DNA from: Photobacterium kagoshimensis
GTDB lineage: Bacteria > Pseudomonadota > Gammaproteobacteria > Enterobacterales > Vibrionaceae
NCBI RefSeq assembly: GCF_050337045.1
Contig: NZ_JAKJSO010000022.1
Span: forward strand, 42,467 to 106,466
Length of the DNA stretch: 64,000 nt
Direction: 5' to 3'
The position numbers and the translations under genes were made by a program. A model generated the notes under the pieces. It did not search any database and was not told where the DNA came from. It saw only the letters and a program-made list of their open reading frames with translations. This document shows positions 1 through 9,563 of this stretch, piece by piece (the first letter of the stretch is position 1; every line of letters starts with the position of its first letter).

Positions 1-2104
1 TAACCACTTGGTACTGGCTGGCGCGGGCAGTGGTAAAACACGGGTGCTGGTTCATCGTATTGCTTGGTTAATGTCGATTGAGCAAGCGTCACCGTATTCG
101 ATTATGTCGGTGACTTTTACCAATAAAGCGGCGGCAGAAATGCGAGGCCGTATTAACGAGCTAATGCATGGCTCATCGGCAGGCATGTGGAACGGCACTT
201 TCCATGGTCTATGTCACCGCATGCTTCGTGCACATTACCTTGAAGCGCGTTTGCCTGAAGACTTTAATATCCTCGATTCTGATGATCAGATGCGGTTAAT
301 GCGCCGTCTGATCAAACTGCATAACCTTGATGAAAAACAATGGCCTGCTCGTCAAGCCGTGTGGTACATCAATGGTAAAAAAGACGAAGGGCTGCGCCCG
401 AAACATATCGATACTTTCAACGATCCGGTTGAACAAACTTGGCTGCGCTTATACACCGCGTATCAAGAAGCCTGTGATCGTGCAGGTTTGGTCGATTTTG
501 CCGAATTATTGCTGCGGGCCTTTGAGTTGATCCGCGATAACAAACATATTCGCGAGCATTACCAAGCGCGCTTTAAGCATATTTTGGTCGACGAATTTCA
601 AGATACCAACAACATTCAATTTGCCTGGTTACGCTTAATGGCGGGGCCAGATTGTAATGTGATGATCGTGGGTGATGATGACCAATCTATCTACGGTTGG
701 CGTGGCGCCAAAGTGGAGAATATTCAACGTTTCTTGAGTGACTTCAAAGGCGCATCATCGATTTTCCTTGAGCAAAATTACCGCTCGACGGGCAATATTC
801 TTAAAGCAGCCAATGAACTGATCGCCAATAACAACGAGCGCATGGGCAAGAGCCTATGGACCGATGGTGCTGAAGGCGATTTGATCTCGATTTACTCGGC
901 ATTTAACGAGCTTGATGAAGCCCGTTTTGCGGTCGGTAAAATCAAAGAATGGCGTGAACAAGGCGGCGTGCTGAAAGACACGGCCTTCTTGTACCGCAGC
1001 AATGCCCAATCGCGCGTGTTGGAAGAAGCCTTAATTCAAGCGGGCATGCCTTACCGTATTTATGGTGGGATGCGTTTCTTCGAACGCCAAGAAATTAAAG
1101 ATGCATTGTCTTACTTGCGCTTAATGAGCAATCGTAACGATGATGCGTCGTTTGAGCGCGTGGTGAATACCCCAACCCGTGGCATTGGCGATCGTACCTT
1201 AGAAACCATTCGTTTAGCAGCGCGAGATCGCGGTATGACGATGTGGCAAGCGAGTATCTCCTTGCTTGAAGAGCAAGTGCTCGCTGGCCGTGCGGCGAAT
1301 GCGCTACGTCGCTTCATCGAATTAGTGAACGCGTTAGAAGACGATACTGCGGATTTGCCTATGTACCAGCAAACCGATGAAGTGATCCGCAATTCTGGCT
1401 TACGTGCGATGTACGAGCAAGAGAAGGGCGAAAAAGCCCAAGCGCGGATTGAAAACTTGGAAGAGTTGGTGACTGCCACTCGTCAGTTTGAAGTACCTGA
1501 AGAAGCCGAAGAGATGAGCCCGCTATCGGCGTTCTTGTCGCATGCGGCATTGGAAGCCGGTGAAGGCCAAGCCGATGAGTTTGATGATGCGGTGCAGCTG
1601 ATGACAATGCACAGCGCCAAAGGCTTGGAGTTCCCTGTGGTCTTTATGGTTGGCGTGGAAGAGGGCATGTTCCCAAGTTCTCGCACCACCGAAGAGGTGG
1701 GTCGGTTAGAAGAAGAGCGTCGCTTGTGTTACGTGGGCATGACTCGCGCCATGAAAAAGCTCTACATCACCCATGCTGAAATGCGCCGCTTATACGGTAA
1801 AGATAATTACCACAAGCCATCACGTTTTATTCGGGAAATCCCAGAGCAGCACGTTGAAGAAGTGCGTATGAAGGCGCAAGTGTCGCGTCCAGCGACTGGT
1901 GGGCGCTTTAGCCAAACCACGGTGAACGATAACTTTAACCAAACTGGATTTAGTTTAGGCCAGCGTGTGCAGCATCCGAAATTTGGTGAAGGGACGATTA
2001 TCAATTTTGAAGGCAGTGGTGCACAAAGCCGCGTGCAAGTGGCCTTTAACGGTGAAGGCATTAAGTGGTTGGTGACCCAATACGCCAAGCTTGATCCTAT
2101 GTAA
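1..2104 (+). CDS. uvrD: DNA helicase II UvrD (5' end outside window)
   Basis: UvrD is a superfamily 1A 3'-5' helicase of nucleotide excision repair and mismatch repair. The window opens inside the gene; alignment from memory with E. coli UvrD (720 aa) puts the first visible codon near residue 24, so about 23 N-terminal residues with the Q motif are missing. Visible features are Walker A (AGAGSGKT) at the very start, motif II DEFQDTN, motif III GDDDQSIYGWRGA, the motif VI region VGMTRAMKKL, and a C-terminal GQRVQHPKFGEGTI segment typical of the Tudor-like domain that contacts RNA polymerase. It ends just before a strong terminator. The promoter, and any LexA box, lie outside. The identification is secure because identity to E. 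coli UvrD is high throughout. Confidence 0.97.
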   Translation, partial: NHLVLAGAGSGKTRVLVHRIAWLMSIEQASPYSIMSVTFTNKAAAEMRGRINELMHGSSAGMWNGTFHGLCHRMLRAHYLEARLPEDFNILDSDDQMRLMRRLIKLHNLDEKQWPARQAVWYINGKKDEGLRPKHIDTFNDPVEQTWLRLYTAYQEACDRAGLVDFAELLLRAFELIRDNKHIREHYQARFKHILVDEFQDTNNIQFAWLRLMAGPDCNVMIVGDDDQSIYGWRGAKVENIQRFLSDFKGASSIFLEQNYRSTGNILKAANELIANNNERMGKSLWTDGAEGDLISIYSAFNELDEARFAVGKIKEWREQGGVLKDTAFLYRSNAQSRVLEEALIQAGMPYRIYGGMRFFERQEIKDALSYLRLMSNRNDDASFERVVNTPTRGIGDRTLETIRLAARDRGMTMWQASISLLEEQVLAGRAANALRRFIELVNALEDDTADLPMYQQTDEVIRNSGLRAMYEQEKGEKAQARIENLEELVTATRQFEVPEEAEEMSPLSAFLSHAALEAGEGQADEFDDAVQLMTMHSAKGLEFPVVFMVGVEEGMFPSSRTTEEVGRLEEERRLCYVGMTRAMKKLYITHAEMRRLYGKDNYHKPSRFIREIPEQHVEEVRMKAQVSRPATGGRFSQTTVNDNFNQTGFSLGQRVQHPKFGEGTIINFEGSGAQSRVQVAFNGEGIKWLVTQYAKLDPM

Positions 2105-2131
2105 TCACCGCGTATTTGGTGAATAATACAC

Positions 2132-2164
2132 AGCCCGCGATATGAAAATATCGCGGGCTTTTTA
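2132..2164 (+). terminator. Intrinsic terminator of uvrD
   Basis: A 12-bp perfect stem (AGCCCGCGATAT / ATATCGCGGGCT) with a GAAA tetraloop is followed by TTTTATT. It lies 27 nt after the uvrD stop codon, in the gap before convergent ggt. Confidence 0.93.
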
Positions 2165-2228
2165 TTAGTTGAAGTATGCTCGCCTATTGCAAGGTGTTAC
2201 CGGTACTCGGTCTTACAGATTCGAGGTA

Positions 2229-3995
2229 TTACTGGGCGATCACCTTGCCTTCACGGCGAGGATCGGCGGCGCCAATCAGGTTTTTCCCATCAATGCGGAT
2301 CGCTTGTACCCCAGAGTTGAGCGGTTTGATTTTTACCTCAAAGCCTAAGCGCTCTAATTTAGGTGCCCAGAGTTCGGCATTGGTGTCTTGTTCTAGCTCA
2401 AAAGTACCAAAGCGGTTGTTCATGTTAGGTAAGTTGATGGCCTGCTGTAAATCGAGCCCCCAATCGAGATGGCCGACCAAAGTTTTAGCGACATACCCAA
2501 TAATTTGGCTGCCACCGGGTGAACCCACAGCCAAGCGTGGCTCGCCATCTTCTAATACGATAGTCGGTGCCATTGACGAGCGAGGGCGTTTACCTGGCTC
2601 AATGCGGTTGGCAATGGGAATGCCATCGATATGGCTACGGAAGGAAAAGTCAGTTAGTTCATTGTTGAGCAGGAATCCACCGACCATTAAGCGAGAGCCA
2701 AAGCCATTTTCTATCGTGGTGGTCATAGAGACCACATTGCGATCTTTATCGACGATGGTGAAGTGGCTGGTCGATGGGAATTCTAATGATTCATCTTGTG
2801 CGTAAACATTGGCGTAACTCCAGGTCGGCATACCAGCTTCGACGCTAGACAGCGCCATATTACCGTTGAGTAATTTGGCCCGTTGTTCGATATAGCCATC
2901 GGCCAGTAAGCCTTTGGTGGGCATCGGCACATAATCGCTATCGGCCATATAACGGCCCCGATCAGCAAAAGCAAGGCGTGAAGCATCACCCAGCAAGCGC
3001 CAACTGTGGACGTCACTGGCCCCCATGTTATCGAGCGGATAATGGCTAAGCATCCCCATGATTTGCCCGAGTGTGAGGGCGCCCGAACTTGGCGGTCCCA
3101 TGCCGCAGATACTGTACTGGCGGTAAGGGGCGCACACCGCAGGGCGTTCTTTGACTTGGTAAGTGGCGAAATCGATAGTGCTTAATACCCCAGGATTTTC
3201 TTTCACACTCCGCACTGTTTTGACGATGTCTTTGGCGATTTGACCATGGTAAAAGGCGGTCGCACCTTGATCGGCGATCAAGCGCAGTGTCTTGGCGTAT
3301 TCGGGGTTTTTAAGGCGTTGTCCTGCTTGAATCGGGGTACCGTCGCGATTAAAAAAGTAGGCTTTAGTGGGGGCAAACCGCTGGAGGTATGTTTGGTCTT
3401 TCTCGACCAGTAAGGCTAATCGAGGGCTTACGATAAACCCTTGTTGTGCCAGTTTGAGTGCAGGTTCAAATAGCTTTTTCCACTCTAATGTACCTAACCG
3501 TTGGTGGGTGTGCCAAAGCAATTTGACGGTGCCCGGTGTGCCAACAGAGCGGCCGCCCACCACAGCATCGAAGAATGTTAGTGGCTGGCCTTTGTTGTCT
3601 TGAAACAAAATGGGGGTGACGGCATACGGTGCGGTTTCACGGCCATCAAAGGTAGTCATCGCTTGTTTTTTTGCATCCCAATACACTAAGAATGCGCCGC
3701 CACCAATCCCCGATGATTGCGGTTCGACTAAGCCCAATACCAATTGCGTTGCAATCATGGCGTCAATAGCATTACCGCCTTGGCGCAGCATTTGTGCACC
3801 TGCTTCACTGGCAAGGGGATTGGCAGCGGCCACCATCCATTCACTGCCTGTGACCAGTGTTTGGTGTTGTAAGCCTGTCGCGGCTTCTGGGGCGATACTA
3901 TCGGTGGTTTGGCTGGCAAAAAGTAAGGTACTAGAAAAAGCAAACGCCAAGCTGAGAGTGAGCTTGGCGAGAGTTGGCTGGGGGATTCGCGGCAT
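2229..3995 (-). CDS. ggt: Gamma-glutamyltranspeptidase precursor
   Basis: This periplasmic N-terminal nucleophile hydrolase cleaves and transfers the gamma-glutamyl group of glutathione. It is 588 aa (E. coli Ggt is 580) and begins with a signal peptide (residues about 1-28). The proenzyme cuts itself before the catalytic Thr, here Thr409 in STSHF, giving large and small subunits. The small-subunit motifs PRSSMAPTIV and GSPGGSQII, which form the oxyanion hole and bind substrate, are present. Start ATG has an AAGGAC ribosome site about 6 nt upstream. It is convergent with uvrD. No disabling change is seen, so the enzyme should be active. Confidence 0.95.
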   Translation of the reverse strand: MPRIPQPTLAKLTLSLAFAFSSTLLFASQTTDSIAPEAATGLQHQTLVTGSEWMVAAANPLASEAGAQMLRQGGNAIDAMIATQLVLGLVEPQSSGIGGGAFLVYWDAKKQAMTTFDGRETAPYAVTPILFQDNKGQPLTFFDAVVGGRSVGTPGTVKLLWHTHQRLGTLEWKKLFEPALKLAQQGFIVSPRLALLVEKDQTYLQRFAPTKAYFFNRDGTPIQAGQRLKNPEYAKTLRLIADQGATAFYHGQIAKDIVKTVRSVKENPGVLSTIDFATYQVKERPAVCAPYRQYSICGMGPPSSGALTLGQIMGMLSHYPLDNMGASDVHSWRLLGDASRLAFADRGRYMADSDYVPMPTKGLLADGYIEQRAKLLNGNMALSSVEAGMPTWSYANVYAQDESLEFPSTSHFTIVDKDRNVVSMTTTIENGFGSRLMVGGFLLNNELTDFSFRSHIDGIPIANRIEPGKRPRSSMAPTIVLEDGEPRLAVGSPGGSQIIGYVAKTLVGHLDWGLDLQQAINLPNMNNRFGTFELEQDTNAELWAPKLERLGFEVKIKPLNSGVQAIRIDGKNLIGAADPRREGKVIAQ

Positions 3996-4094
3996 TGGTT
4001 GTCCTTTGATTTATGTGCATTCCGTTTGCAATAAAATCAGAGTGGCAGCCTTATTATCCCTTGTCTAATTATTGGCCTGCTTTTGTGCTTAAAT

Positions 4095-4793
4095 TCAAAT
4101 TCCGCTGACTACCGACCATAAAATTATTGAGCCAATGCTGATAAAGAGTACTCCGCAGAGGCCATCAATGTAGGGCGCGGCATACTGCAGTTTTTGTTGG
4201 AGGCGTTTGCCGGTTAAGAGCCAAGCTAATAGGGCAAACCACATAAAAGAAGTGAGCCATAAAATTGCGATGGCACTGATTTTCCCCGTTAACGACATAT
4301 CGGCAGGTACCAGCGTTGATAGCAGGCTAATAAAAAACACCAAGGCTTTAGGGTTAAGAATATTGGTGGTGAAGCCTTTCATCAGCGCTTGTTTGCGGTT
4401 TGCCAAGACTCGCGGTGGTGTTGGTGAAGTAGCAGGTTGTGTGGCTGATTGCGACTTTTCATTGTTGTGTTTACTGTTGCGCTTGGTTTGCCATAGTGGC
4501 AATAAAATCCCCTTTACGGCACCAACCCCAAGCCACAATAAGTAACTGCCGCCCGCAGCTTGCAGTAGGGAAAATAACATCGGGTGTTGATGAATAAGGA
4601 GACTTGCCCCGGTGAGGCTCAAAATAGAGTGCATCAAAATACCCAGAGATAATCCCAAGGCAATGCTGATCCCTGTTTGACGCCCATAGCGACCTGCATT
4701 TTGTACCACTAAAGCAAAATCAGGCCCAGGGCTCATCAGGGCAATAATGTGGACAGTGACAAGTGTGAATAGCGTAGTGACTTCGTTGATCAT
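4095..4793 (-). CDS. LysE/RhtB-family amino-acid exporter
   Basis: This is a small inner-membrane exporter of the LysE/RhtB/RhtC superfamily, which exports amino acids such as homoserine, threonine or lysine; the substrate cannot be told from sequence. The family signature SPGPDFALVVQNA follows the first membrane helix, and about six hydrophobic segments are visible. A charged, low-complexity Lys/Asn/Ser/Thr/Pro-rich loop lies between helices 3 and 4. I chose ATG at 4793 (protein begins INEVTTLFTL after Met) because it fits the family N-terminus; an in-frame TTG at 4814 is possible. The AraC-type regulator just upstream in the same orientation is the probable controller. Confidence 0.88.
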   Translation of the reverse strand: MINEVTTLFTLVTVHIIALMSPGPDFALVVQNAGRYGRQTGISIALGLSLGILMHSILSLTGASLLIHQHPMLFSLLQAAGGSYLLWLGVGAVKGILLPLWQTKRNSKHNNEKSQSATQPATSPTPPRVLANRKQALMKGFTTNILNPKALVFFISLLSTLVPADMSLTGKISAIAILWLTSFMWFALLAWLLTGKRLQQKLQYAAPYIDGLCGVLFISIGSIILWSVVSGI

Positions 4794-4903
4794 TGTAGCG
4801 ATGACATCCTTCAAACTGCGAGGCGGAATGCCCAGCGGTCGTCAGAATGCCGTAATTTGCAGATATAAGCTTGTAAAATAATGACAGTGAATAGGCGTAG
4901 CGG

Positions 4904-5698
4904 TTATTTGATGTGTGAAGGGGCAATACCATAGGTTTGCTTGAACGCATTGGCAAAGTGAGCTTGGTCGTAAAAGCCGACATGATACGCCACTTCAGTA
5001 CTGCTAAATCCAGCTTTTAGCAGCGCCATGGCATGTTCTAACCGAAGGCGGGCTAACCACGCATACGGCGTCATAGCGGTCGCTTTTTTAAATTGGCGCA
5101 GCATCTGCGATGGGCTGAGATTACAGAGTGTTGCTAAATCTTCCAAGCCGATTTTTTGATCTAAATGGGCCATCACGTAGTCACGTAGCTGACGCAAATC
5201 TTTGCTACCCAATGCGGTGATGGGTGTTTCACGTACTTGCCCATAATGGGTTAACAAATAAGAAAACGACTCGATAGGAAGACTCTCTCGGGCCAATTGT
5301 GAGATCAGCGGATTATCGAGCTGCTGGTGGAGCTGCGTGAGTTGGTGAAATAACGGCTGATCAGCAATGTTGTTTTGCGGAAAGCTGTAGTGCATTTTGC
5401 CTGAAACTTCTTCGGCTTGTTGGCTAAGCCAATTCGGTGTGATGCTAAACACTTTGACGCGATAGCCTGATTGCTCTTTGGGTTGGCCATCGTGGATTTC
5501 ATCAGGTGGCATGATCACTAATTGCCCCGCACCAGCGATGTGTTTAGCGCCTTGATAGAAGTATTGTTGTTGGCCGTGAGTGATCAAGCCTAAATGGTAA
5601 TCCAGGTGATAGTGGCGCTTGAATGCAAAGCTTTGATAGTGGGCATCAATCAGGTTGATATCGTCAATGGGGCTTTTGCGATGGTTGATTATATTCAT
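4904..5698 (-). CDS. AraC-family transcriptional regulator
   Basis: The protein has 264 aa: an N-terminal cupin-type ligand-binding half (residues about 15-150, with the HYHLDYHLGLITHG core of the AraC_binding fold) and a C-terminal double helix-turn-helix (about 165-262, ending with the canonical VGFYDQAHFANAFKQTYGIAPS). The ATG has a GGGGAG ribosome site about 8 nt upstream. It sits 110 nt upstream of the LysE-type exporter on the same strand. AraC/LysE pairs are common, and I infer that it senses an amino acid or related metabolite and controls the exporter. No ligand can be assigned. Confidence 0.9.
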   Translation of the reverse strand: MNIINHRKSPIDDINLIDAHYQSFAFKRHYHLDYHLGLITHGQQQYFYQGAKHIAGAGQLVIMPPDEIHDGQPKEQSGYRVKVFSITPNWLSQQAEEVSGKMHYSFPQNNIADQPLFHQLTQLHQQLDNPLISQLARESLPIESFSYLLTHYGQVRETPITALGSKDLRQLRDYVMAHLDQKIGLEDLATLCNLSPSQMLRQFKKATAMTPYAWLARLRLEHAMALLKAGFSSTEVAYHVGFYDQAHFANAFKQTYGIAPSHIK

Positions 5699-5821
5699 AG
5701 CAATGCTCCCCGTTGATTCGGCATGTTTTTGCTTGGCTCCCCTAAGTAGACCATAGCCATGACGGTGCGGCTTGTAAAAAAGTCACAGTACCGCATGGCC
5801 ATGGATTAAACCGCGAGTCTC

Positions 5822-6733
5822 TTAACCTGTGGCTATCTGTTTTTTATTGTGGCGATGGGTGCGTAAGCCGTCTGCACTGAATATCACCAGCCCCGCCCAA
5901 ATAAAGCCAAATGTTATGCCTTTATCAGCAGTAAACGCTTCGCCATATACAGTGACGGCGAGCAAGAACATCAAACTAGGCCCTATGTATTGGAAAAAAC
6001 CTAAGGTCGAGAACCTCAGCTTAGTGGCAGCCCCGGTAAAGCACAGTAATGGCACGGTTGTGACAATCCCAGCAGCCATTAATAGCAAGTTGGTTGTGGT
6101 GCTATTTAATGCCCAGTTTGAGGTGGGGGTATCGGCAATCATTAACACGTAAAAAGCGGCGATAGGCAGCAGCAAACAAGTTTCGATAAAGAGCCCCGTT
6201 TGCGCATCAAGGTTGACCTTTTTGCGAAGTAAACCATAACAAGCAAAGGTGGCGGCTAACGCCAGTGCAATCCAAGGAAGTGAGCCAAATTGGATCAATT
6301 GCACCAAGACCCCGATAGTGGCGAGTGCCACAGCAACCCATTGCAAGGGGCGTAATCGCTCCCCAAGAAAAATCATGGCTAACACGACATTAAATAAAGG
6401 ATTGATAAAATAACCTAAACTGGCATCAAGCATGTAGTTGTTATTGATTGCCCAGATAAAAATCAGCCAGTTGCTCCCGACCAATACCGACGTTAATGCC
6501 AGAATTGAGAGCATTTTGGGTTGGCGCATTATGGCCGCGACTTTGAACCAGTGACGACGAAGGCCGATGATCCCTGCTAAGAAAAAGAAAGACCAAATAA
6601 CCCGATTACTCAATATTTCAAATGCACTGACATGCTGTAGAGATTTGAAATATATAGGTGCAATGCCCCACATGGTGTAGGCCGCGAGGGCGAGTAACAC
6701 CCCTCGTCGTGTTTGTTGTGCTTGTTCGTCCAT
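5822..6733 (-). CDS. rarD: EamA-family transporter RarD
   Basis: RarD belongs to the drug/metabolite transporter superfamily. The 303-aa protein (E. coli RarD 296) shows about ten transmembrane segments as two EamA repeats and the family start RRGVLLALAAYTMWGIAPIYFK. E. coli RarD is named for a chloramphenicol-sensitivity phenotype; its natural substrate is unknown. The gene is monocistronic, divergent from recQ, with a GGGATCA sequence just ahead of ATG. Confidence 0.92.
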   Translation of the reverse strand: MDEQAQQTRRGVLLALAAYTMWGIAPIYFKSLQHVSAFEILSNRVIWSFFFLAGIIGLRRHWFKVAAIMRQPKMLSILALTSVLVGSNWLIFIWAINNNYMLDASLGYFINPLFNVVLAMIFLGERLRPLQWVAVALATIGVLVQLIQFGSLPWIALALAATFACYGLLRKKVNLDAQTGLFIETCLLLPIAAFYVLMIADTPTSNWALNSTTTNLLLMAAGIVTTVPLLCFTGAATKLRFSTLGFFQYIGPSLMFLLAVTVYGEAFTADKGITFGFIWAGLVIFSADGLRTHRHNKKQIATG

Positions 6734-6901
6734 TGATCCCAGCTGTTTATATAAAAAGGCGAAAAGAGGGCATTTTTATCTGAAAAATGTGACAGCAGTA
6801 TAAAACGATGCTCGAACAGAAACCAACCAGATTCAACAGGGAATGCTCGGTGGCGGCGTTTGGTATAGAATACTCGCCCCCTTAGTTCAAAGAGCCGTGT
6901 T

Positions 6902-8746
6902 ATGTCATCAAGCTGTGCTGAATCTCAGACGCCGAACGCCCCATCTGCAAGCGAACAAATTTTGCAGGATGTGTTTGGCTACCAAGCGTTCCGTTTGGGT
7001 CAACAAGAAGTCATTGAAGCAGCGGCAGCAGGGCAAGACGGTTTAGTGATCATGCCGACCGGTGGTGGCAAATCACTGTGCTATCAAATTCCCGCATTAA
7101 TGCTCGATGGCCTGACCTTGGTGATCTCACCGCTTATATCATTAATGAAAGATCAGGTAGATCAATTGCAAGCCAATGGGGTGGCGGCGGCATACTTAAA
7201 TTCGACCATGACCCGCGAAGCGGTGATGGAGACTTTCGAGGCTATGCAGTCGGGGGCCGTGAAGTTGGTGTATGTCTCACCTGAACGCGCTCTGATGTTT
7301 GATTTTATTGAACGGCTCAAAGACACGCCACTGTGCTTGATTGCGGTGGATGAAGCGCACTGCATTTCGCAGTGGGGGCACGACTTCCGCCGTGAATATG
7401 CGGAACTCGGGGTGCTTAAACAATACTTTCCTGATGTGCCTATCTTAGCCTTAACAGCCACCGCAGATGACACCACTCGTAGTGATATTGTGAGCCGATT
7501 GGCTTTGGTCGAACCGCATGTGTATTTAGGCAGTTTCGATCGGCCGAATATTCGTTATACCTTGCAAGAAAAATATAAACCCATGGCGCAGCTCACCCGC
7601 TACCTCACGGGCGTGCGCGGCCAATGTGGCATTATTTATTGCAATAGCCGTAAGCGGGTTGAACAAATTACCGAGAAACTGTGCGGTGAAGGGATCCGTG
7701 CGGCGGCGTATCATGCCGGATTAGATTTTAGTGATCGCGCTTACGTTCAAGAAGGCTTTCAGCGCGATGACATTCACATTGTGGTGGCGACGGTTGCTTT
7801 TGGTATGGGGATCAACAAACCCAACGTACGCTTTGTGGTGCATTACGATATTCCACGCAATATCGAGTCTTACTATCAAGAAACAGGACGCGCAGGGCGG
7901 GATGGCTTACCCGCGGAAGCCGTGACTTTTTACGACCCTTCGGATCTGGCGTGGCTACGCCGTTGTCTTGATGAAAAAGAAGAAGGGGAGCAAAAACGGG
8001 TTGAGAGCCATAAGTTGAATGCGATGGGCGCGTTTGCCGAAGCACAAACCTGCCGCCGCCAAGTGTTACTGCACTACTTTGGCGAACACCGTGAACAAGC
8101 TTGTGGTAACTGCGATATTTGTATCGATCCGCCTAAGCGCTTTGCCGCACTTGAAGTGGCACAAAAAGCGTTGTCGTGTGTTTATCGCGTTAATCAAAAC
8201 TTTGGTATGACTTACGTGGTGGAAGTGCTGCGTGGGATGCAAAATCAGCGGATCCGCGAACACGGTCACGATAAGTTAACCACCTATGGTATTGGTCGGG
8301 AGCACAGTAATGAGTTTTGGATCAGTATTTTGCGTCAATTGGTTCACTTGGGCTTTTTGAATCAAAATATTATGCGTAGCTCCACCCTGCAGTTAACCGA
8401 AAAAGCCCGCGCGATACTGCGTAGCGAAATCAGTTTAGAGTTAGCGGTGCCACGGTTAGACAGCGCCGCGCGTACCGCAAAAAACGATAAATTGGCCAAT
8501 CGTCAGTACGATAAAAAACTGTTCGCGAAATTACGTAAGCTACGCAAAGCGATTGCCGATGAAGATGACTTGCCACCGTATGTGGTATTTAATGATGCTA
8601 GCTTAATGGAGATGGCAGAAAAGTTACCGACCTCCGCGGGGGCGTTGCTTGCAGTTAATGGGGTCGGTCAGCGTAAGCTGGAAAAATACGGTCAAGCCTT
8701 CTTAACGGTGATAGAAGAACACTTGATGGCGACGGTTGATTATTAG
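6902..8746 (+). CDS. recQ: ATP-dependent DNA helicase RecQ
   Basis: RecQ is a 3'-5' superfamily 2 helicase that acts at stalled forks and in RecF-pathway recombination. In 614 aa (E. coli 609) it has Walker A (TGGGKS, residues 53-58), the DEAH box (150-153), motif VI ETGRAGRDG, the RecQ zinc-binding cysteines (CRRQVLLHYFGE followed by CGNCDIC), a winged helix, and a C-terminal HRDC domain (about 535-605, with the turn VNGVGQRKLEKYG). The ATG is preceded by AAAGAG. A TATAGAAT sequence at 6864-6871 can serve as the -10. No plus-strand terminator follows; the next 350 nt are non-coding. Confidence 0.97.
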   Translation: MSSSCAESQTPNAPSASEQILQDVFGYQAFRLGQQEVIEAAAAGQDGLVIMPTGGGKSLCYQIPALMLDGLTLVISPLISLMKDQVDQLQANGVAAAYLNSTMTREAVMETFEAMQSGAVKLVYVSPERALMFDFIERLKDTPLCLIAVDEAHCISQWGHDFRREYAELGVLKQYFPDVPILALTATADDTTRSDIVSRLALVEPHVYLGSFDRPNIRYTLQEKYKPMAQLTRYLTGVRGQCGIIYCNSRKRVEQITEKLCGEGIRAAAYHAGLDFSDRAYVQEGFQRDDIHIVVATVAFGMGINKPNVRFVVHYDIPRNIESYYQETGRAGRDGLPAEAVTFYDPSDLAWLRRCLDEKEEGEQKRVESHKLNAMGAFAEAQTCRRQVLLHYFGEHREQACGNCDICIDPPKRFAALEVAQKALSCVYRVNQNFGMTYVVEVLRGMQNQRIREHGHDKLTTYGIGREHSNEFWISILRQLVHLGFLNQNIMRSSTLQLTEKARAILRSEISLELAVPRLDSAARTAKNDKLANRQYDKKLFAKLRKLRKAIADEDDLPPYVVFNDASLMEMAEKLPTSAGALLAVNGVGQRKLEKYGQAFLTVIEEHLMATVDY

Positions 8747-8792
8747 TCTATATGGCTTAGAACGTCGTTCAGGGGGATCGTAAATGGCAGGC

Positions 8793-8824
8793 AAAAAAAT
8801 ACCGGACTTATCCGGGTCCGGTAT
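8793..8824 (-). terminator. Orphan intrinsic terminator, minus strand
   Basis: A 9-bp stem (ATACCGGAC / GTCCGGTAT) with an 8-nt loop is followed, on the minus strand only, by seven U. On the plus strand it is followed by AAAATG and would not terminate recQ. No protein gene lies upstream of it on the minus strand for more than 2 kb. Confidence 0.75.
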
Positions 8825-9083
8825 AAAATGCGTTGCTAACATAAATGAGATTATGTTGTCGTCGCTACAAAACAGCTTGCGTATTTGGTGAGAATGTTAA
8901 CGTCACCTGCTACCAACATTGTATTAAGGGTGATGAGCCGTATTAATACAACCGCGTTGGTCACCCAGTTATAAAACCATGAAGCGATAGCGCTTGGCTA
9001 TAGCTGAATTATGGTTTGATACCCATAGCAACAATTGGTTACAGGAATTAAACCAAATAGCGAATTTTAGCTATTAATTCGCT
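8793..9083 (-). ncRNA. Candidate structured RNA, minus strand, unassigned
   Basis: The 352 nt between recQ and the next gene contain no credible ORF but a run of inverted repeats. On the minus strand the last one (8799-8824) is an intrinsic terminator. Others are GGTGA/TCACC (8887-8907), a 14-bp interrupted stem (8913-8927 with 8943-8960), AAACCAT/ATGGTTT (8974-9018), TTGGTT/AACCAA (9035-9056) and AGCGAATT/AATTCGCT (9059-9083). Extra copies of GGGTGA and TCACCC could form alternative pairs. No minus-strand gene exists that would need this terminator, so I infer a small RNA of roughly 200-250 nt. The promoter is not evident. I do not recognise a known family. Confidence 0.4.
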
Positions 9084-9098
9084 GCAAAAGGAGCCTAT

Positions 9099-9425
9099 AT
9101 GTCAACATTTTCTCATGAGCCCTTCTCGGTTCGCCGCCTTGATATCGACCATAGTCATCTGCTATTAACCGCGCCTGATTTTGATTATGACACCTTTGCT
9201 GAGGTGGCTGTCGCCTTGGTTGCACGAATAGATGCCACCGTGGTTGAGCGTGAAAAGAATGCCGATTTACATGTGTGGCTGATCGATTTTGAAGGTTGTC
9301 GGTTATTACTGAAAGGCGAGCATTACAGTGGTGCGTTGTGGCTAGAAGCGATGTCGAGTGCCGATAATGACACCTTGGCTTTTATTGCCACTCTGCTACC
9401 GAAGGATACTGCACAATATTGTTAA
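9099..9425 (+). CDS. Small conserved protein, DUF3630-like
   Basis: This 108-aa acidic soluble protein has no signal peptide or membrane segment. The central part (LTAPDFDYDTFAEV ... HVWLIDFEGCRLLLKGEHYSGALWLEA, read as separate blocks) looks to me like the DUF3630 family of Vibrionaceae and relatives, whose function is unknown; the assignment is from memory. The ATG at 9099 has a strong AAAAGGAG site 8 nt upstream. It lies between recQ and yhhQ and has no recognisable partner. Confidence 0.75.
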   Translation: MSTFSHEPFSVRRLDIDHSHLLLTAPDFDYDTFAEVAVALVARIDATVVEREKNADLHVWLIDFEGCRLLLKGEHYSGALWLEAMSSADNDTLAFIATLLPKDTAQYC

Positions 9426-9512
9426 TCTGCTTATCTGCCTTTTTCTTCTACGGTGAAACGATTGCGTGTAGTGGATGGCGGCGGCGGGGCTAGGCAGCTC
9501 GACTGGTTACTG

Positions 9513-9518
9513 TATAAT
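9513..9518 (+). promoter_or_regulatory. Probable -10 of the yhhQ leader transcript
   Basis: A perfect TATAAT lies 47 nt before the riboswitch helix P1. The -35 is poor. It would give a leader of about 80 nt that begins with a small hairpin (CGCGTAGG / CCTACCGCG, about 9532-9556) and then the preQ1 aptamer. Confidence 0.45.
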
Positions 9519-9563
9519 CGCCCGCTTGGTCGCGTAGGGGTGAGATCCTACCGCGTGAATATA

